DNA from: Gordonia effusa NBRC 100432
GTDB lineage: Bacteria > Actinomycetota > Actinomycetes > Mycobacteriales > Mycobacteriaceae
DNA: 52,536 nucleotides
Assembly: GCF_000241305.1 (NCBI RefSeq)
Contig: NZ_BAEH01000086.1
Coordinates: 1 to 52,536, forward strand
Direction of reading: 5' to 3'
The position numbers were made by a program, and so were the translations under genes. Under the pieces are notes generated by a model that worked only from the letters and a program-made list of their open reading frames with translations, was not told the DNA's origin and did no database searches. Positions 15,436-23,020 of the stretch are shown here, piece by piece. Positions within the stretch are counted from its first letter, which is position 1; every line of letters begins with the position of its first letter.

Positions 15436-15470
15436 AGCACCCCGCCACTCGTTGCGAGTGACGGGGTGCT
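15436..15470. terminator. Strong terminator between convergent operons
   Basis: An outer stem AGCACCCCG / CGGGGTGCT and an inner stem CACTCG / CGAGTG with a TTG loop form one long hairpin, followed by CCTTATATAT. It ends the rightward accessory operon and may also end the leftward excisionase-like gene. Confidence 0.8.
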
Positions 15471-15490
15471 CCTTATATATGGGTCGGGTG

Positions 15491-15751
15491 CTACGCGGCG
15501 ACGTCTCCGGCGATGAGTCGGTCGATCTCGCGCATGGGGATCAACCTTCTCCGCCCCACCTTCACTCCCTTGATCCTGCCGTCCTTCAACTGCGCGTAGA
15601 TGAGGCTCTCACTGCACCGCAGCATCTCGGCGGTCTCGGCGACGGTCAGCATGGTGACCGGCGCAGCGGGTGCAGGCGGCTGGTTCTGGCCGACCGCGGC
15701 CAGCAGCGTGGCGAGCGCGGCGGCGAGATCGCTGTTCTGGTTCTCGCTCAT
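15491..15751 (-). CDS. Excisionase-like helix-turn-helix protein
   Basis: An 86-aa protein from ATG 15751 (MSENQNSDLAAAL); the frame is open further upstream but that part overlaps the integrase promoter region. After a short helical and Pro/Ala-rich start, residues about 33-80 have the HTH_17 excisionase pattern: MLTVAETAEMLRCSESLIYAQLKDGRIKGVKVGRRRLIP, ending MREIDRLI. It is divergent from the integrase gene 158 bases away, so it is the best candidate for the recombination directionality factor of this element. Confidence 0.8.
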   Translation of the reverse strand: MSENQNSDLAAALATLLAAVGQNQPPAPAAPVTMLTVAETAEMLRCSESLIYAQLKDGRIKGVKVGRRRLIPMREIDRLIAGDVAA

Positions 15752-15909
15752 GTTGCAATCGCACCACGAGAATCGGGCGCCTCCAACTGAAACGGAATCG
15801 CGTACTTTTTCGGCGTGTCGCGCTGAGCGCAGGCCAGAGTGCGGTCCACATGTCGGCGTGTCGTCCTTTTGACACTGCAAATGGCCTTGCCTCAAGAGAT
15901 GCTCCAGCG

Positions 15910-17112
15910 ATGGCGAAGATCCCTGAGTTCGTAACCCCTATCGATCTGCCGTCCGGCCGGCGGTACGAAGTCCGCGTCGAGGTGACGGGCACCGGCAAGC
16001 GGCAGCAGAAGAGGAAGAGGTTCCGGACGCTCAAGGAGGCCGTGGACTTCCACCAGGGAACCGGCGCGGACCGCAGCCGCGGCGTGCACGTCGCACCCAG
16101 CGAACTCACCGTCCAGCAGGCCGTTGACAGCTGGTTGCTCGGGCAGCGGATACGGCCGAAGACCCGGAGCGCTTACGTGACGAGCCTCCGCCCGATCGTG
16201 GATCACCTCGGGGCGAAGAAGGTGCAGGACGTCACGAAGGACGACATCGAAGGTGTAGTGCAGGCGCTGCGCGCGGGAACGAGTCACATGGGGACGTGGA
16301 ACGCTCCGACGAAGTTGAAGAAGTCCGCGAAGAAGGTGCGCTCCACCTGGGCCGCGACTTCCATCAACCCCATGCTCGCCCGGACCCGCAGCGTCTTCGA
16401 CGATCTGGTGAACCAAGGCGTCCTCGTGCGCAACCCAGCCGCCCTCGTGAAGTCCCTCTCCACCGACACCGAGAAGAAGATGAACACGTTGACCGCCGAG
16501 CAGGTCTCCGCGCTGCTCGCCGCGACAGACTCGCACAACTTCGGGATCGCCTGGAGGCTGGCAGTTCTCGGCCTGCGCCGCGGAGAGATCCTCGCGTTGA
16601 AATGGGACGCGATCGACCTCGACGCCGGGACCCTCGCGGTCACGGCTGCGCGTCTGGCCACGGCGGGTGGCGCGACGACCGGTGCGCCGAAGACGAAGAG
16701 CAGTGTCCGAACGCTGCCGATGCCCGACGACTTGACCGCCGCGCTGCGTCGCGTTCGGAAGCGGCAGAAGGAGGCAAAGCTCCGCCTCGGATCGAAATGG
16801 GTCGACAGCGGCTACGTGGTCGTGGACGAGCTCGGAACGGCGCCGTACCCGGACACCCTCACCGCGGCCTGGCGCAAGGCACTCGCCGGGGCTGGTCTCC
16901 CCCACGTTCGGCTGCACGATGCGCGCCACTCGTGCGCGACTCTGATGCACCTGAACGGCGTCCCCGTGGTTGTGATCGCCGCGTGGCTCGGGCATCAGGA
17001 TCCAGGCTTCACCTTGCGTACCTACGCGCACAGCACGAACGACGCGCTCGCTGACGCCGCGGCCATGCTCGGCTCGATCACGACCGGGAAGAAGAAGAAG
17101 GACGCGAAGTGA
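15910..17112 (+). CDS. Tyrosine site-specific integrase
   Basis: A 400-aa phage-type integrase, read from ATG 15910 (MAKIPEFVTPIDLPSG); the longer open frame upstream lacks protein-like sequence. The N-terminal part has an arm-binding-like strand region (RRYEVRVEVTGTGKRQQKRK) and a SAM-like core-binding domain (about 60-170). Catalytic residues are the Arg in LGLRRGEILALKW (about 222), the H-x-x-R in RLHDARHSC (about 335-338), the His in WLGHQDP (about 361) and the Tyr in RTYAHS (about 371). Its 3' end faces the tRNA-Phe gene, the expected place for an integrase beside attR. Confidence 0.93.
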   Translation: MAKIPEFVTPIDLPSGRRYEVRVEVTGTGKRQQKRKRFRTLKEAVDFHQGTGADRSRGVHVAPSELTVQQAVDSWLLGQRIRPKTRSAYVTSLRPIVDHLGAKKVQDVTKDDIEGVVQALRAGTSHMGTWNAPTKLKKSAKKVRSTWAATSINPMLARTRSVFDDLVNQGVLVRNPAALVKSLSTDTEKKMNTLTAEQVSALLAATDSHNFGIAWRLAVLGLRRGEILALKWDAIDLDAGTLAVTAARLATAGGATTGAPKTKSSVRTLPMPDDLTAALRRVRKRQKEAKLRLGSKWVDSGYVVVDELGTAPYPDTLTAAWRKALAGAGLPHVRLHDARHSCATLMHLNGVPVVVIAAWLGHQDPGFTLRTYAHSTNDALADAAAMLGSITTGKKKKDAK

Positions 17113-17178
17113 CACATCCCGTGTCACCTTCGGGAGCCGCCGGAGGAATAAGGAATCCGATGTGTCACCTCGTGTCAC
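17109..17178. promoter_or_regulatory. Candidate integrase arm-type sites
   Basis: Four copies of the 7-mer GTGTCAC or its complement occur between the integrase stop and tRNA-Phe: GTGACAC at 17109-17115 and GTGTCAC at 17121, 17162 and 17172. The first two form a 19-base inverted repeat. Repeated short sites beside the crossover region are typical of integrase arm binding; role inferred. Confidence 0.5.
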
Positions 17179-17210
17179 ATCGAGGCGATCGCAACCTACC
17201 CCAGAAACCA

Positions 17211-17236
17211 GAAAAACCACCTGTTACCAGGTGGTT
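17211..17236 (-). terminator. Terminator of the tRNA Glu-Asp-Phe operon
   Basis: On the minus strand AACCACCTG and CAGGTGGTT form a perfect 9-bp stem around a 4-base loop, directly followed by TTTTTC. It lies 7 bases past the tRNA-Phe 3' end, in DNA on the element side of the presumed crossover, so the element may have supplied or restored the terminator. Confidence 0.8.
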
Positions 17237-17243
17237 CATCTTG

Positions 17244-17290
17244 TGGCCAGGGCCGGGATCGAACCGGCGACCTTCCGCTTTTCAGGCGGA
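17244..17290. other. Probable attR within the 3' half of tRNA-Phe
   Basis: Elements with tyrosine integrases commonly recombine in tRNA 3' halves and rebuild the gene. The T arm and anticodon arm region is therefore the likely shared core. I did not find a second copy of this tRNA segment elsewhere in the window, so attL should lie left of position 1. Boundaries are approximate. Confidence 0.5.
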
Positions 17291-17317
17291 CGCTCGTACC
17301 AACTGAGCTACCTGGCC
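17244..17317 (-). tRNA. tRNA-Phe (GAA), integration target
   Basis: A 74-base cloverleaf: 7-bp acceptor stem GGCCAGG / CCTGGCC, D arm GCTC..GAGC, anticodon loop CTGAAAA (anticodon GAA), and T arm GCCGG-TTCGATC-CCGGC. The 3' CCA is not encoded. The integrase gene lies next to its 3' end, so the 3' half is the likely attR of the element. Confidence 0.93.
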
Positions 17318-17346
17318 GGGCGGCACCGGCACTACGCCGAAACCTA

Positions 17347-17373
17347 AAATCACCGGCAATATGCCGGTGATTT
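17347..17373. terminator. Hairpin between tRNA-Asp and tRNA-Phe
   Basis: A perfect 11-bp stem (AAATCACCGGC and GCCGGTGATTT) with a 5-base loop starts 2 bases after the tRNA-Asp CCA. On the minus strand it ends GATTTTAGG, so it may be a partial terminator or a processing hairpin in the tRNA transcript. Confidence 0.6.
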
Positions 17374-17374
17374 C

Positions 17375-17451
17375 TGGCGACCTTGACGGGACTTGAACCC
17401 GCGACCTCCGCCGTGACAGGGCGGCGCGCTAACCAACTGCGCCACAAGGCC
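17375..17451 (-). tRNA. tRNA-Asp (GTC)
   Basis: A 77-base gene including an encoded CCA. Acceptor GGCCTTG / CAAGGTC (one G-U pair), anticodon loop CTGTCAC giving GTC, T arm GCGGG-TTCAAGT-CCCGT. Second gene of the leftward Glu-Asp-Phe tRNA operon. Confidence 0.93.
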
Positions 17452-17463
17452 TTGCTGCGCAAC

Positions 17464-17481
17464 GAATCGCCTAAGCGATTC
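17464..17481. other. Hairpin between tRNA-Glu and tRNA-Asp
   Basis: GAATCGC and GCGATTC form a perfect 7-bp stem around CTAA in the 38-base spacer. With the hairpin between Asp and Phe, each spacer of the tRNA operon holds one; they probably guide processing of the precursor. Confidence 0.5.
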
Positions 17482-17489
17482 GCCATGCG

Positions 17490-17562
17490 TACCCCCTACG
17501 GGATTCGAACCCGCGCTACCGCCTTGAAAGGGCGGCGTCCTAGGCCGCTAGACGAAGGGGGC
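17490..17562 (-). tRNA. tRNA-Glu (TTC)
   Basis: A 73-base gene: acceptor GCCCCCT / AGGGGGT, anticodon loop CTTTCAA giving TTC, T arm GCGGG-TTCGAAT-CCCGT, no encoded CCA. First gene of the leftward Glu-Asp-Phe operon. Confidence 0.93.
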
Positions 17563-17650
17563 CGGTCTTCTCCGTTTGGGAGCTGAATTAGCTTATGACA
17601 CGACGCCCGGGATTTACAAATCGTCTGGTCACACCCAATTTCCACGGAAA

Positions 17651-18853
17651 TCAGCAGGTCGCGACCGGCCTCCGCTCGAACAGCGAGGTAAGGAAATTGT
17701 CAGCCTGGCTCTCGAACGGAAAGAACGCTTTCGCATGACTGTCGCCGGCGTAGCGGGCGAAACGCGCACGAACACCCGTGGCACAGTAATTCGCTGCGAG
17801 CTTCGCGACATCCGCCGTGATCATCACCCCGTCGCCGATCGGATCAGATTGCCCGACGCCGAGCAGCATAGGGACCCGAGGGCGACCCAATGTGCCCATT
17901 ACATTGCGCGCGATCGCCGCGCTCACCGCAGGAACCTGCAGGAGACTCGTGTACGGCGACCGCACCATGTCGGCATTTGTCAGCCCCGGATACTTCGACG
18001 CGAACGACGCGATGCACCCGTTACGAACCTTCGCTATCAAATACAGCCCCCGCTTCGACAGAAACGACGCAACGTCGAGGCGGTAGGTACGGCGGTAAAC
18101 CTCGACCAGGGCTGGAATGACGCCGGCCCACGTCTTGCTCCCACTGACGTAGCCCAGGTTGTCGGCCAGATTCACCGGAAGCCCTCCCGCGGCGGCACCG
18201 ATGATATTCAGCTCCGGCGCGTAGGTTGGCGCCAGCTCCGCACCGAACTCGGTCGGCACCGATCCACCGGAATAGCCGAGTAGCCCCACCGGGGTCGACG
18301 AAGGCAGACGCAGGAGTTTCTGCGCCGCTCGGACGCTATCGAGCGCGAGACGCGCGGACTGCCGGGCGATGGTCCACTCTTGTTGCTGCCCTTCATAATC
18401 CGGGACCACGACGGTAAATCCACGAGCCAGATAGTCCAGCATCTTCACCTGCTCAAGCCGCCCGGCCGCTCCCGGCTTGTTTCCCTGCAGGGTGTACGAC
18501 GGATCGCATTGCGAGCCAAGACCGTCGTACGCCATATGAAAGGACAAAATCCGCGTCTTCTTAGCTGTCCGCGGACGCAGCACCGTCGTAACTCCGGTGA
18601 TTGGCTGATTATGTTCCCCAACGCTGCGATAAAGCAGCTGGGTCGCGGCGACCGGAATCACCTGCCCCTCTGATACAAACTTCACCGCGCGGGACTTAAG
18701 GATCTGCCCTGGACTCTTGGTGGCGAGGTTTCCGCTGTAGCGGTAGAAGGGATCGCCCGAGGGCGGTGTCGCGCCGGCGGATGGCGCGAATGTCAGGCCG
18801 CCGACGATTAGCGCGATCGAGAGGACGACCGCGCCGATGATTCGACTATTCAT
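17651..18853 (-). CDS. Secreted LIP/CAL-A-type lipase
   Basis: A 400-aa protein with GGAGG before ATG and a Sec signal peptide (IIGAVVLSIALIVGGLTFAPSAGA-TP, cut about residue 29). The family is the secretory lipases related to Candida lipase A. It has GDPFYRYSG near the mature start, the turn ITGVTTVLRP, PDYEGQQQEW before the nucleophile elbow GYSGGSVP (Ser about 195), VGQSDPIGDG near the Asp and DSHAKAFF with the His. The product probably hydrolyses acyl esters outside the cell. It is the first chromosomal gene past the element and tRNAs, with no operon partner. Confidence 0.85.
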   Translation of the reverse strand: MNSRIIGAVVLSIALIVGGLTFAPSAGATPPSGDPFYRYSGNLATKSPGQILKSRAVKFVSEGQVIPVAATQLLYRSVGEHNQPITGVTTVLRPRTAKKTRILSFHMAYDGLGSQCDPSYTLQGNKPGAAGRLEQVKMLDYLARGFTVVVPDYEGQQQEWTIARQSARLALDSVRAAQKLLRLPSSTPVGLLGYSGGSVPTEFGAELAPTYAPELNIIGAAAGGLPVNLADNLGYVSGSKTWAGVIPALVEVYRRTYRLDVASFLSKRGLYLIAKVRNGCIASFASKYPGLTNADMVRSPYTSLLQVPAVSAAIARNVMGTLGRPRVPMLLGVGQSDPIGDGVMITADVAKLAANYCATGVRARFARYAGDSHAKAFFPFESQADNFLTSLFERRPVATC

Positions 18854-18969
18854 CTACTACCTCCGCTGAGTTACTTACTCAACAGTGGCGGACGACGTCG
18901 CCGCTCGAGACCCGAATCATCAAGTTCGCCAACGAGAATCGGCGCTGCACAGACTTTCGAAAGCGGGAG

Positions 18970-19677
18970 CTAGTGCGCTGCGGACGGATTCTCAGCCATT
19001 TCGTCGTCAAGGGCTGGTCCGGCACTTTCGTGAACAGTCAGCAGGAGCCGGTCAAACCGAGCTCTGGTGTCGTTTGACGGCGGAACACTCCCGAGTTGGT
19101 CGCACAGGAGTGCGGCGAGATCGCGGATCTTGGTATTGGTCTGCTGCGATCGCCAAACCAGCAGGTCGAATGCCTGCTGATCGTCGAGCTGGTACACAAA
19201 CCGCAGAATGCCTTTCGCCTGCTCGATCAGCATCCGCTGTTCGAGCACCTCGGCGACTCGGTCCCGTGTCCGCTGCTGGTCCTCGCGAGCGATCTCCGCT
19301 TCGCCTCGCGAATAGTCCAATGCGATGTAATACCCCGCTGTGCCAACCACTTCGGCGGCACCGGACGGGACCATGATGTCCGCGACCACCATCACCTCCA
19401 CGACGTTTCCGCTCACATCTACTATCCGATGTCGACCGCTGAACGATTCACGGCCCGACCTCACTCGGTCAATCAACTCGGCAACTCGAACCCGGTCGTC
19501 CGGATGCTTATGCCGCAGAAGGAGTTCGGTGGTCAGTTCGACCGCCGAAGCTGAGGGGTACCCGTGCAAGCGAGCCAACTCGTCGGACCATTCCCACCGA
19601 TCGCCCTCAATGTAGTAGGCGAACTTACCGGAGCGAAAAGCCGAACTCTCCGAACAGGATTCGATCTGAAATGTCAT
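18970..19677 (-). CDS. PAS-ANTAR RNA-binding regulator
   Basis: A 235-aa protein. Residues about 20-125 read as a PAS_3 fold (GDRWEWSDELARLHGYPSAS, then LLRHKHPDDRVRVAELID and the strands SGRHRIVDVSGNVVEVMVVAD). A coiled link follows and then an ANTAR domain about 140-195 (EQRMLIEQAKGILRFVYQLDDQQAFDLLVWRSQQTNTKIRDLAALL). ANTAR domains bind two-hexaloop RNA hairpins to prevent termination. A sensor PAS joined to ANTAR is a frequent actinobacterial stress regulator. The neighbouring CsbD and GlsB-type genes on the same strand fit a stress role. Confidence 0.85.
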   Translation of the reverse strand: MTFQIESCSESSAFRSGKFAYYIEGDRWEWSDELARLHGYPSASAVELTTELLLRHKHPDDRVRVAELIDRVRSGRESFSGRHRIVDVSGNVVEVMVVADIMVPSGAAEVVGTAGYYIALDYSRGEAEIAREDQQRTRDRVAEVLEQRMLIEQAKGILRFVYQLDDQQAFDLLVWRSQQTNTKIRDLAALLCDQLGSVPPSNDTRARFDRLLLTVHESAGPALDDEMAENPSAAH

Positions 19678-19710
19678 GGTGAGAAATCCCCGACGAGTCG
19701 ACCCAGCCGA

Positions 19711-19908
19711 CTAGTCGCCAGTCAGCTTGTCCGCGACTTCGTTGGCTTTATCCTTGACAGACTCCACGCCCTTTTTGACCGCCGATGACGCTTGGTCGGC
19801 CTGGCCTTCATTCTTCAAGTCCTCGTCGCCCGCGGCCGATCCAGCGGCCTCCTTGGCACGACCCTTGATTTCCTCGGCCTTGTTGCCGATCTTGTCTCCG
19901 ACACCCAT
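19711..19908 (-). CDS. CsbD-family stress protein
   Basis: A 65-aa hydrophilic protein with AGGAGC before ATG. It has the CsbD pattern MGVGDKIGNKAEEIKGRAKEAAG followed by DEDLKNEGQADQ and an amphipathic Lys/Ala/Val-rich end. CsbD-like proteins are general-stress (sigma-B type) products of unknown biochemistry. It is 33 bases upstream of the PAS-ANTAR gene on the same strand. Confidence 0.88.
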   Translation of the reverse strand: MGVGDKIGNKAEEIKGRAKEAAGSAAGDEDLKNEGQADQASSAVKKGVESVKDKANEVADKLTGD

Positions 19909-19960
19909 GTCTAGCTCCTATCTCCTGAGATTGAATAATGTTGGTGCTCAACCAAATAGC

Positions 19961-20236
19961 TCACACGGACCGACGACGCCCGGTGACGAGCCGTACTACA
20001 AACAGCAGGAGGCAGGCACCCGCCAAGCACGTCAAGAAGCTGAATAGCCAACCTCCGCCGGCGACGTCGACGCCAGCCAGTTGCAGCAACCATCCACCGA
20101 GTAAGCCGCCGACAATACCAACGACAACGTTGAGGATAATTCCCTGTTGCGCATCGGTTCCCATGATTTTTGAACCGATCCATCCTGCGAGACCTCCCAG
20201 GACAATCCAGCCGATAATGCTTAGCGACAGTGTCAT
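19961..20236 (-). CDS. GlsB/YeaQ/YmgE family membrane protein
   Basis: A 91-aa protein from ATG 20236 (MTLSLSIIGWIVLGG), chosen because AAAGGA lies 6 bases upstream; the frame could start six codons earlier. It has three hydrophobic segments with the family's Gly motifs: IVLGGLAGWIGSKIMG, GIILNVVVGIVGGLLGGWLL and LFSFLTCLAGACLLLFVVRLV. Such proteins (transglycosylase-associated family) are small stress-linked inner membrane proteins. Divergent from the response regulator gene. Confidence 0.88.
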   Translation of the reverse strand: MTLSLSIIGWIVLGGLAGWIGSKIMGTDAQQGIILNVVVGIVGGLLGGWLLQLAGVDVAGGGWLFSFLTCLAGACLLLFVVRLVTGRRRSV

Positions 20237-20334
20237 TTCATATCCTTTCCTCACCCGCTAGGCCGAACGTACGGCTACCGGCATGCCATTGTCTTCACCC
20301 CCAGGGGTGTATTCGAGTTCGATAACATTGTGAG

Positions 20335-20997
20335 ATGCGCGCTATTCGAGTGGCCCTGGTCGACGACTACGAGGTGGTTGTACAAGGACTCGCCGCAATG
20401 CTGCGGTCCTATCAGGACCGCATCGAGGTAGTGGAACTCAACACCAACACCAATGTCAGCGAGCGGGTCGACATCGCACTCTACGACTCCTTCGCCAACC
20501 CGCAGGGTGATCGCGCGGAAGTGCATCGACTCACCACCAACCCGTTGGTCGACAAGGTCGTGGTGTACTCGTGGAATCTCAACGCACAGTTGATCGATGC
20601 CGCGTTGGCGAACGGCGCACGCGGATACATCGCGAAGGGACTACCGGCCGCGTCACTCGTCGCGGCACTAGTGGCCGTGCATCGCGGGGAGGAAGCGGTG
20701 CATCTCGATCGCAGCGGGACGAAGGTCATCGCCGGCGACTGGCCGGGCCGGGAAGAAGGACTGACACAACGCGAATCGGAAGTCCTCGCACTCATCACCC
20801 AGGGATTAAGCAACGCCGACGTCGCCGATCGCGCGGGGTTGTCCATCAACTCGGTCAAGACATATATCCGCAGTTGTTACCGACGAATTGGCGTGACCAC
20901 CCGAACCCAAGCAGCACTCTGGGGTGTCGAGCACGGCTTTCTGCCCGATCGACGTCGCTTGGGCCACAACGAAATTGACGACCCAACCATCAGGTGA
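20335..20997 (+). CDS. LuxR-family response regulator
   Basis: A 220-aa protein. The receiver domain has the acidic pair in ALVDDYEVV, a probable phospho-acceptor Asp in DIALYDSFA (about residue 50) and a Lys in GYIAKGLPAAS (about 100). The C-terminal LuxR helix-turn-helix is LTQRESEVLALITQGLSNADV followed by SINSVKTYIRSCYRRIG. No histidine kinase gene is adjacent, so it is an orphan here. The ATG has no strong ribosome site, so translation may be leaderless. Divergent from the stress membrane protein. Confidence 0.88.
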   Translation: MRAIRVALVDDYEVVVQGLAAMLRSYQDRIEVVELNTNTNVSERVDIALYDSFANPQGDRAEVHRLTTNPLVDKVVVYSWNLNAQLIDAALANGARGYIAKGLPAASLVAALVAVHRGEEAVHLDRSGTKVIAGDWPGREEGLTQRESEVLALITQGLSNADVADRAGLSINSVKTYIRSCYRRIGVTTRTQAALWGVEHGFLPDRRRLGHNEIDDPTIR

Positions 20998-21057
20998 CCC
21001 GTCGCCGTCGCGCACTCACGGTTGACATGCAAGCAATTACTTGCCTATCCTCGGTAG

Positions 21058-21339
21058 GTGTCTGACATCTACCGCGCGATCGCTGACGCGACTCGACGGC
21101 AGATCCTGGACGAACTCGTCGCGCAGGACGACCTGACACTGTTCGACATCTGCACCAGACTGACTACCCGATATTCCAATACAGCTACCCGACAAGCGAT
21201 TTCACAGCACCTCGCAGTCCTCGAGGAGGCTGGGCTGGTGCATTCGCGCCGCGTCGGCCGTACCAAGGTTCACACAGTTGACACCGAACCGCTTCGGGCC
21301 ATCACGCAACGGTGGCCGACCGATCGAACTGGAGAATAA
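21058..21339 (+). CDS. ArsR-family transcriptional regulator
   Basis: A 93-aa winged-helix protein starting at GTG 21058. It has the ArsR pattern IYRAIADATRRQILDELVAQ, LTLFDICTRL and a recognition helix around ATRQAISQHLAVLEEAGLVHSRRVGRTKVH. No metal-binding Cys pair is visible, so it belongs to the non-metal subgroup often placed before glyoxalase-type genes. The VOC gene starts 2 bases after its stop. Confidence 0.87.
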   Translation: MSDIYRAIADATRRQILDELVAQDDLTLFDICTRLTTRYSNTATRQAISQHLAVLEEAGLVHSRRVGRTKVHTVDTEPLRAITQRWPTDRTGE

Positions 21340-21341
21340 TC

Positions 21342-21737
21342 ATGCGCCCACGTATCTACGTCAGCAGCGTCTTCGTCGAAGATCAGGCGAAAGCACTTGC
21401 GTTCTACACCGACACCCTCGGCTTCGTGGTGAAGAATGACATACCGATCGGAGCCGCACGATGGCTGACGGTGGTGGGCCCCGATGCCGCCGACGGCGTC
21501 GAATTGTTGTTGGAGCCCAATGGCCATCCGGCTGCGCAGGCATATCAGAAGGCGCTAGTCGAAGATGGCATCCCATGCACGTCGTTCATGGTCGACGACG
21601 TCGCCGCGGTCTACACCGAGTTGGTGGAGAAGGGCGTTCGGGTGCTCGGCGAACCCGCCGAGATGGGCACGGTCAGCGCAATCACCGTCGATGACACCTG
21701 CGGCAACCTGATCCAATTCGTGAGCATGAACGAGTGA
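21342..21737 (+). CDS. VOC (glyoxalase/bleomycin-resistance) family protein
   Basis: A 131-aa protein from ATG 21342 with GGAG 8 bases upstream. It has the paired beta-alpha-beta-beta-beta modules of the VOC fold: IYVSSVFVEDQAKALAFYTDTLGFVVKNDIPIG, WLTVVGPDAADGVELLLEP, then SFMVDDVAAVYTELVEKGVRVL and a final DDTCGNLIQFV. Metal-ligand Glu residues are plausible (VELLLEP). Substrate unknown. It overlaps the next gene by 4 bases, so ArsR, VOC and PLP enzyme form one operon. Confidence 0.87.
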   Translation: MRPRIYVSSVFVEDQAKALAFYTDTLGFVVKNDIPIGAARWLTVVGPDAADGVELLLEPNGHPAAQAYQKALVEDGIPCTSFMVDDVAAVYTELVEKGVRVLGEPAEMGTVSAITVDDTCGNLIQFVSMNE

Positions 21738-23020
21738 CGACGATCGACGCCGGACAGGTTGCTGCGCTGCGGGATACGGTCCTGCCGGTAGGCACCAAAG
21801 GTATGCCGCTGAATTCGTCGACACAGTCGCTCGCGGCCTTCGTCGACGCTAAACCGTCAGTAGTGGGCGGTGATCTTCCGATGCCGGCAGCAGTGCTCCG
21901 AAGTCGCGAGGTGGGCGCGAATATCGTTGCCATGCAAGAGTATTGCGACGCACACGGGGCACTCCTAGCGCCGCACGGTAAGACGACGATGGCACCGCAG
22001 CTCTTCGAGCGACAGATCGAGGCTGGCGCGTGGGCCCTCACCGCCGCGACTCCGGCTCACTTGCGGCTATATCGGCAGTTCGGCATCGATCGCATCATCT
22101 ACGCGAATCAGCTGGTAGAGAAGGGCGTAATCTCCTGGCTCGCAGGAGAACTCGCGGACGACGAGCGGTTCGACTTCTATAGTCTTGCCGATTCGGTCGA
22201 CGCGGTCGAGTTGCTGGAAGCAGAACTTGCTCGGGCGCGGTGCCCGCGACCGGTGAAAATACTGATCGAGGTTGGCCACGCAGATGGTCGATGCGGGGTC
22301 CGCGATAATGCTGCGGCACAAGAGGTTGCGGCGGCAGTGGACGCGGCGCAACATCTGGAGCTCGTCGGAGTGGAATGTTTCGAAGGGCTGCTCCCCGGCA
22401 TCGGTGACGACACGTCGGCGGTTGACGACTTCCTGGCAACCGTCCACGACATCGCGACCACGCTGATCGAGTCGACTAGCCTGCGATCCGCGTCGTCGAT
22501 CCTAGTCACAGCGGGTGGGAGCCTGTGGTTCGACCGGGTTCTCGCAGCCTTCGCGCAGCCGGGTTGGCCGGTGCCCGCCCGGATCGTTCTGCGCAGCGGG
22601 TGTTATGTGACTCAGGACGGTGAATTGTACGACCAGGGCTCACCTCTCGCAGGTCGGCGAGCGGGTGAAGCGTTGCTGCGCAACGCATTAGAGGTATGGT
22701 CGGCGGTACTGTCCCGCCCCGAGCCCGGTCTGATCATCACTTCGATGGGCCGCCGGGACTGCTCATTCGACGCGGGTTTACCGAGGCCGATAAGGATCGT
22801 GCGCCGCGATGGCGACATCGAACTCCTCAGTGACGCAACAACTCTGAAGCTCAGCGATCAACACGCACACGTCGCGGTATCACCTGACGCCGATATCTCC
22901 GTCGGCGACCTGATCTGCTCAACGGTGTCGCATCCGTGTACCACGTTGGACAAATGGAAGGTACTACCCGTCGTCGATGACAGCTATCGCGTTGTCGACG
23001 CGGTGGTGACATTCTTCTGA
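21734..23020 (+). CDS. PLP fold-type III enzyme, D-serine dehydratase/D-threonine aldolase-like
   Basis: A 428-aa protein starting at a GTGA overlap. It has the alanine-racemase N-terminal barrel with LLAPHGKTTMAPQLF (PLP Lys83), then FDFYSLADSV, ILIEVGHADGRCGVRD, VGVECFEGLLPG, VTAGGSLWFD and a C-terminal domain. The SHPCTT motif near residue 400 matches the His/Cys metal site of D-serine dehydratase-type (DSD1) enzymes. Members cleave D-amino acids or hydroxy-D-amino acids (older annotations say amino acid deaminase). Substrate cannot be read from the sequence. Confidence 0.83.
   Translation: MTTIDAGQVAALRDTVLPVGTKGMPLNSSTQSLAAFVDAKPSVVGGDLPMPAAVLRSREVGANIVAMQEYCDAHGALLAPHGKTTMAPQLFERQIEAGAWALTAATPAHLRLYRQFGIDRIIYANQLVEKGVISWLAGELADDERFDFYSLADSVDAVELLEAELARARCPRPVKILIEVGHADGRCGVRDNAAAQEVAAAVDAAQHLELVGVECFEGLLPGIGDDTSAVDDFLATVHDIATTLIESTSLRSASSILVTAGGSLWFDRVLAAFAQPGWPVPARIVLRSGCYVTQDGELYDQGSPLAGRRAGEALLRNALEVWSAVLSRPEPGLIITSMGRRDCSFDAGLPRPIRIVRRDGDIELLSDATTLKLSDQHAHVAVSPDADISVGDLICSTVSHPCTTLDKWKVLPVVDDSYRVVDAVVTFF

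Noticed and set aside
15892..17220. A 442-aa minus-strand frame opposite the integrase
   Set aside because: The integrase has all catalytic residues in the plus frame; the antisense frame has none.
1..17290. Insertion sequences or transposases in the element
   Set aside because: No DDE or serine recombinase motifs and no terminal inverted repeats with target duplications were seen; mobility is explained by the tyrosine integrase.
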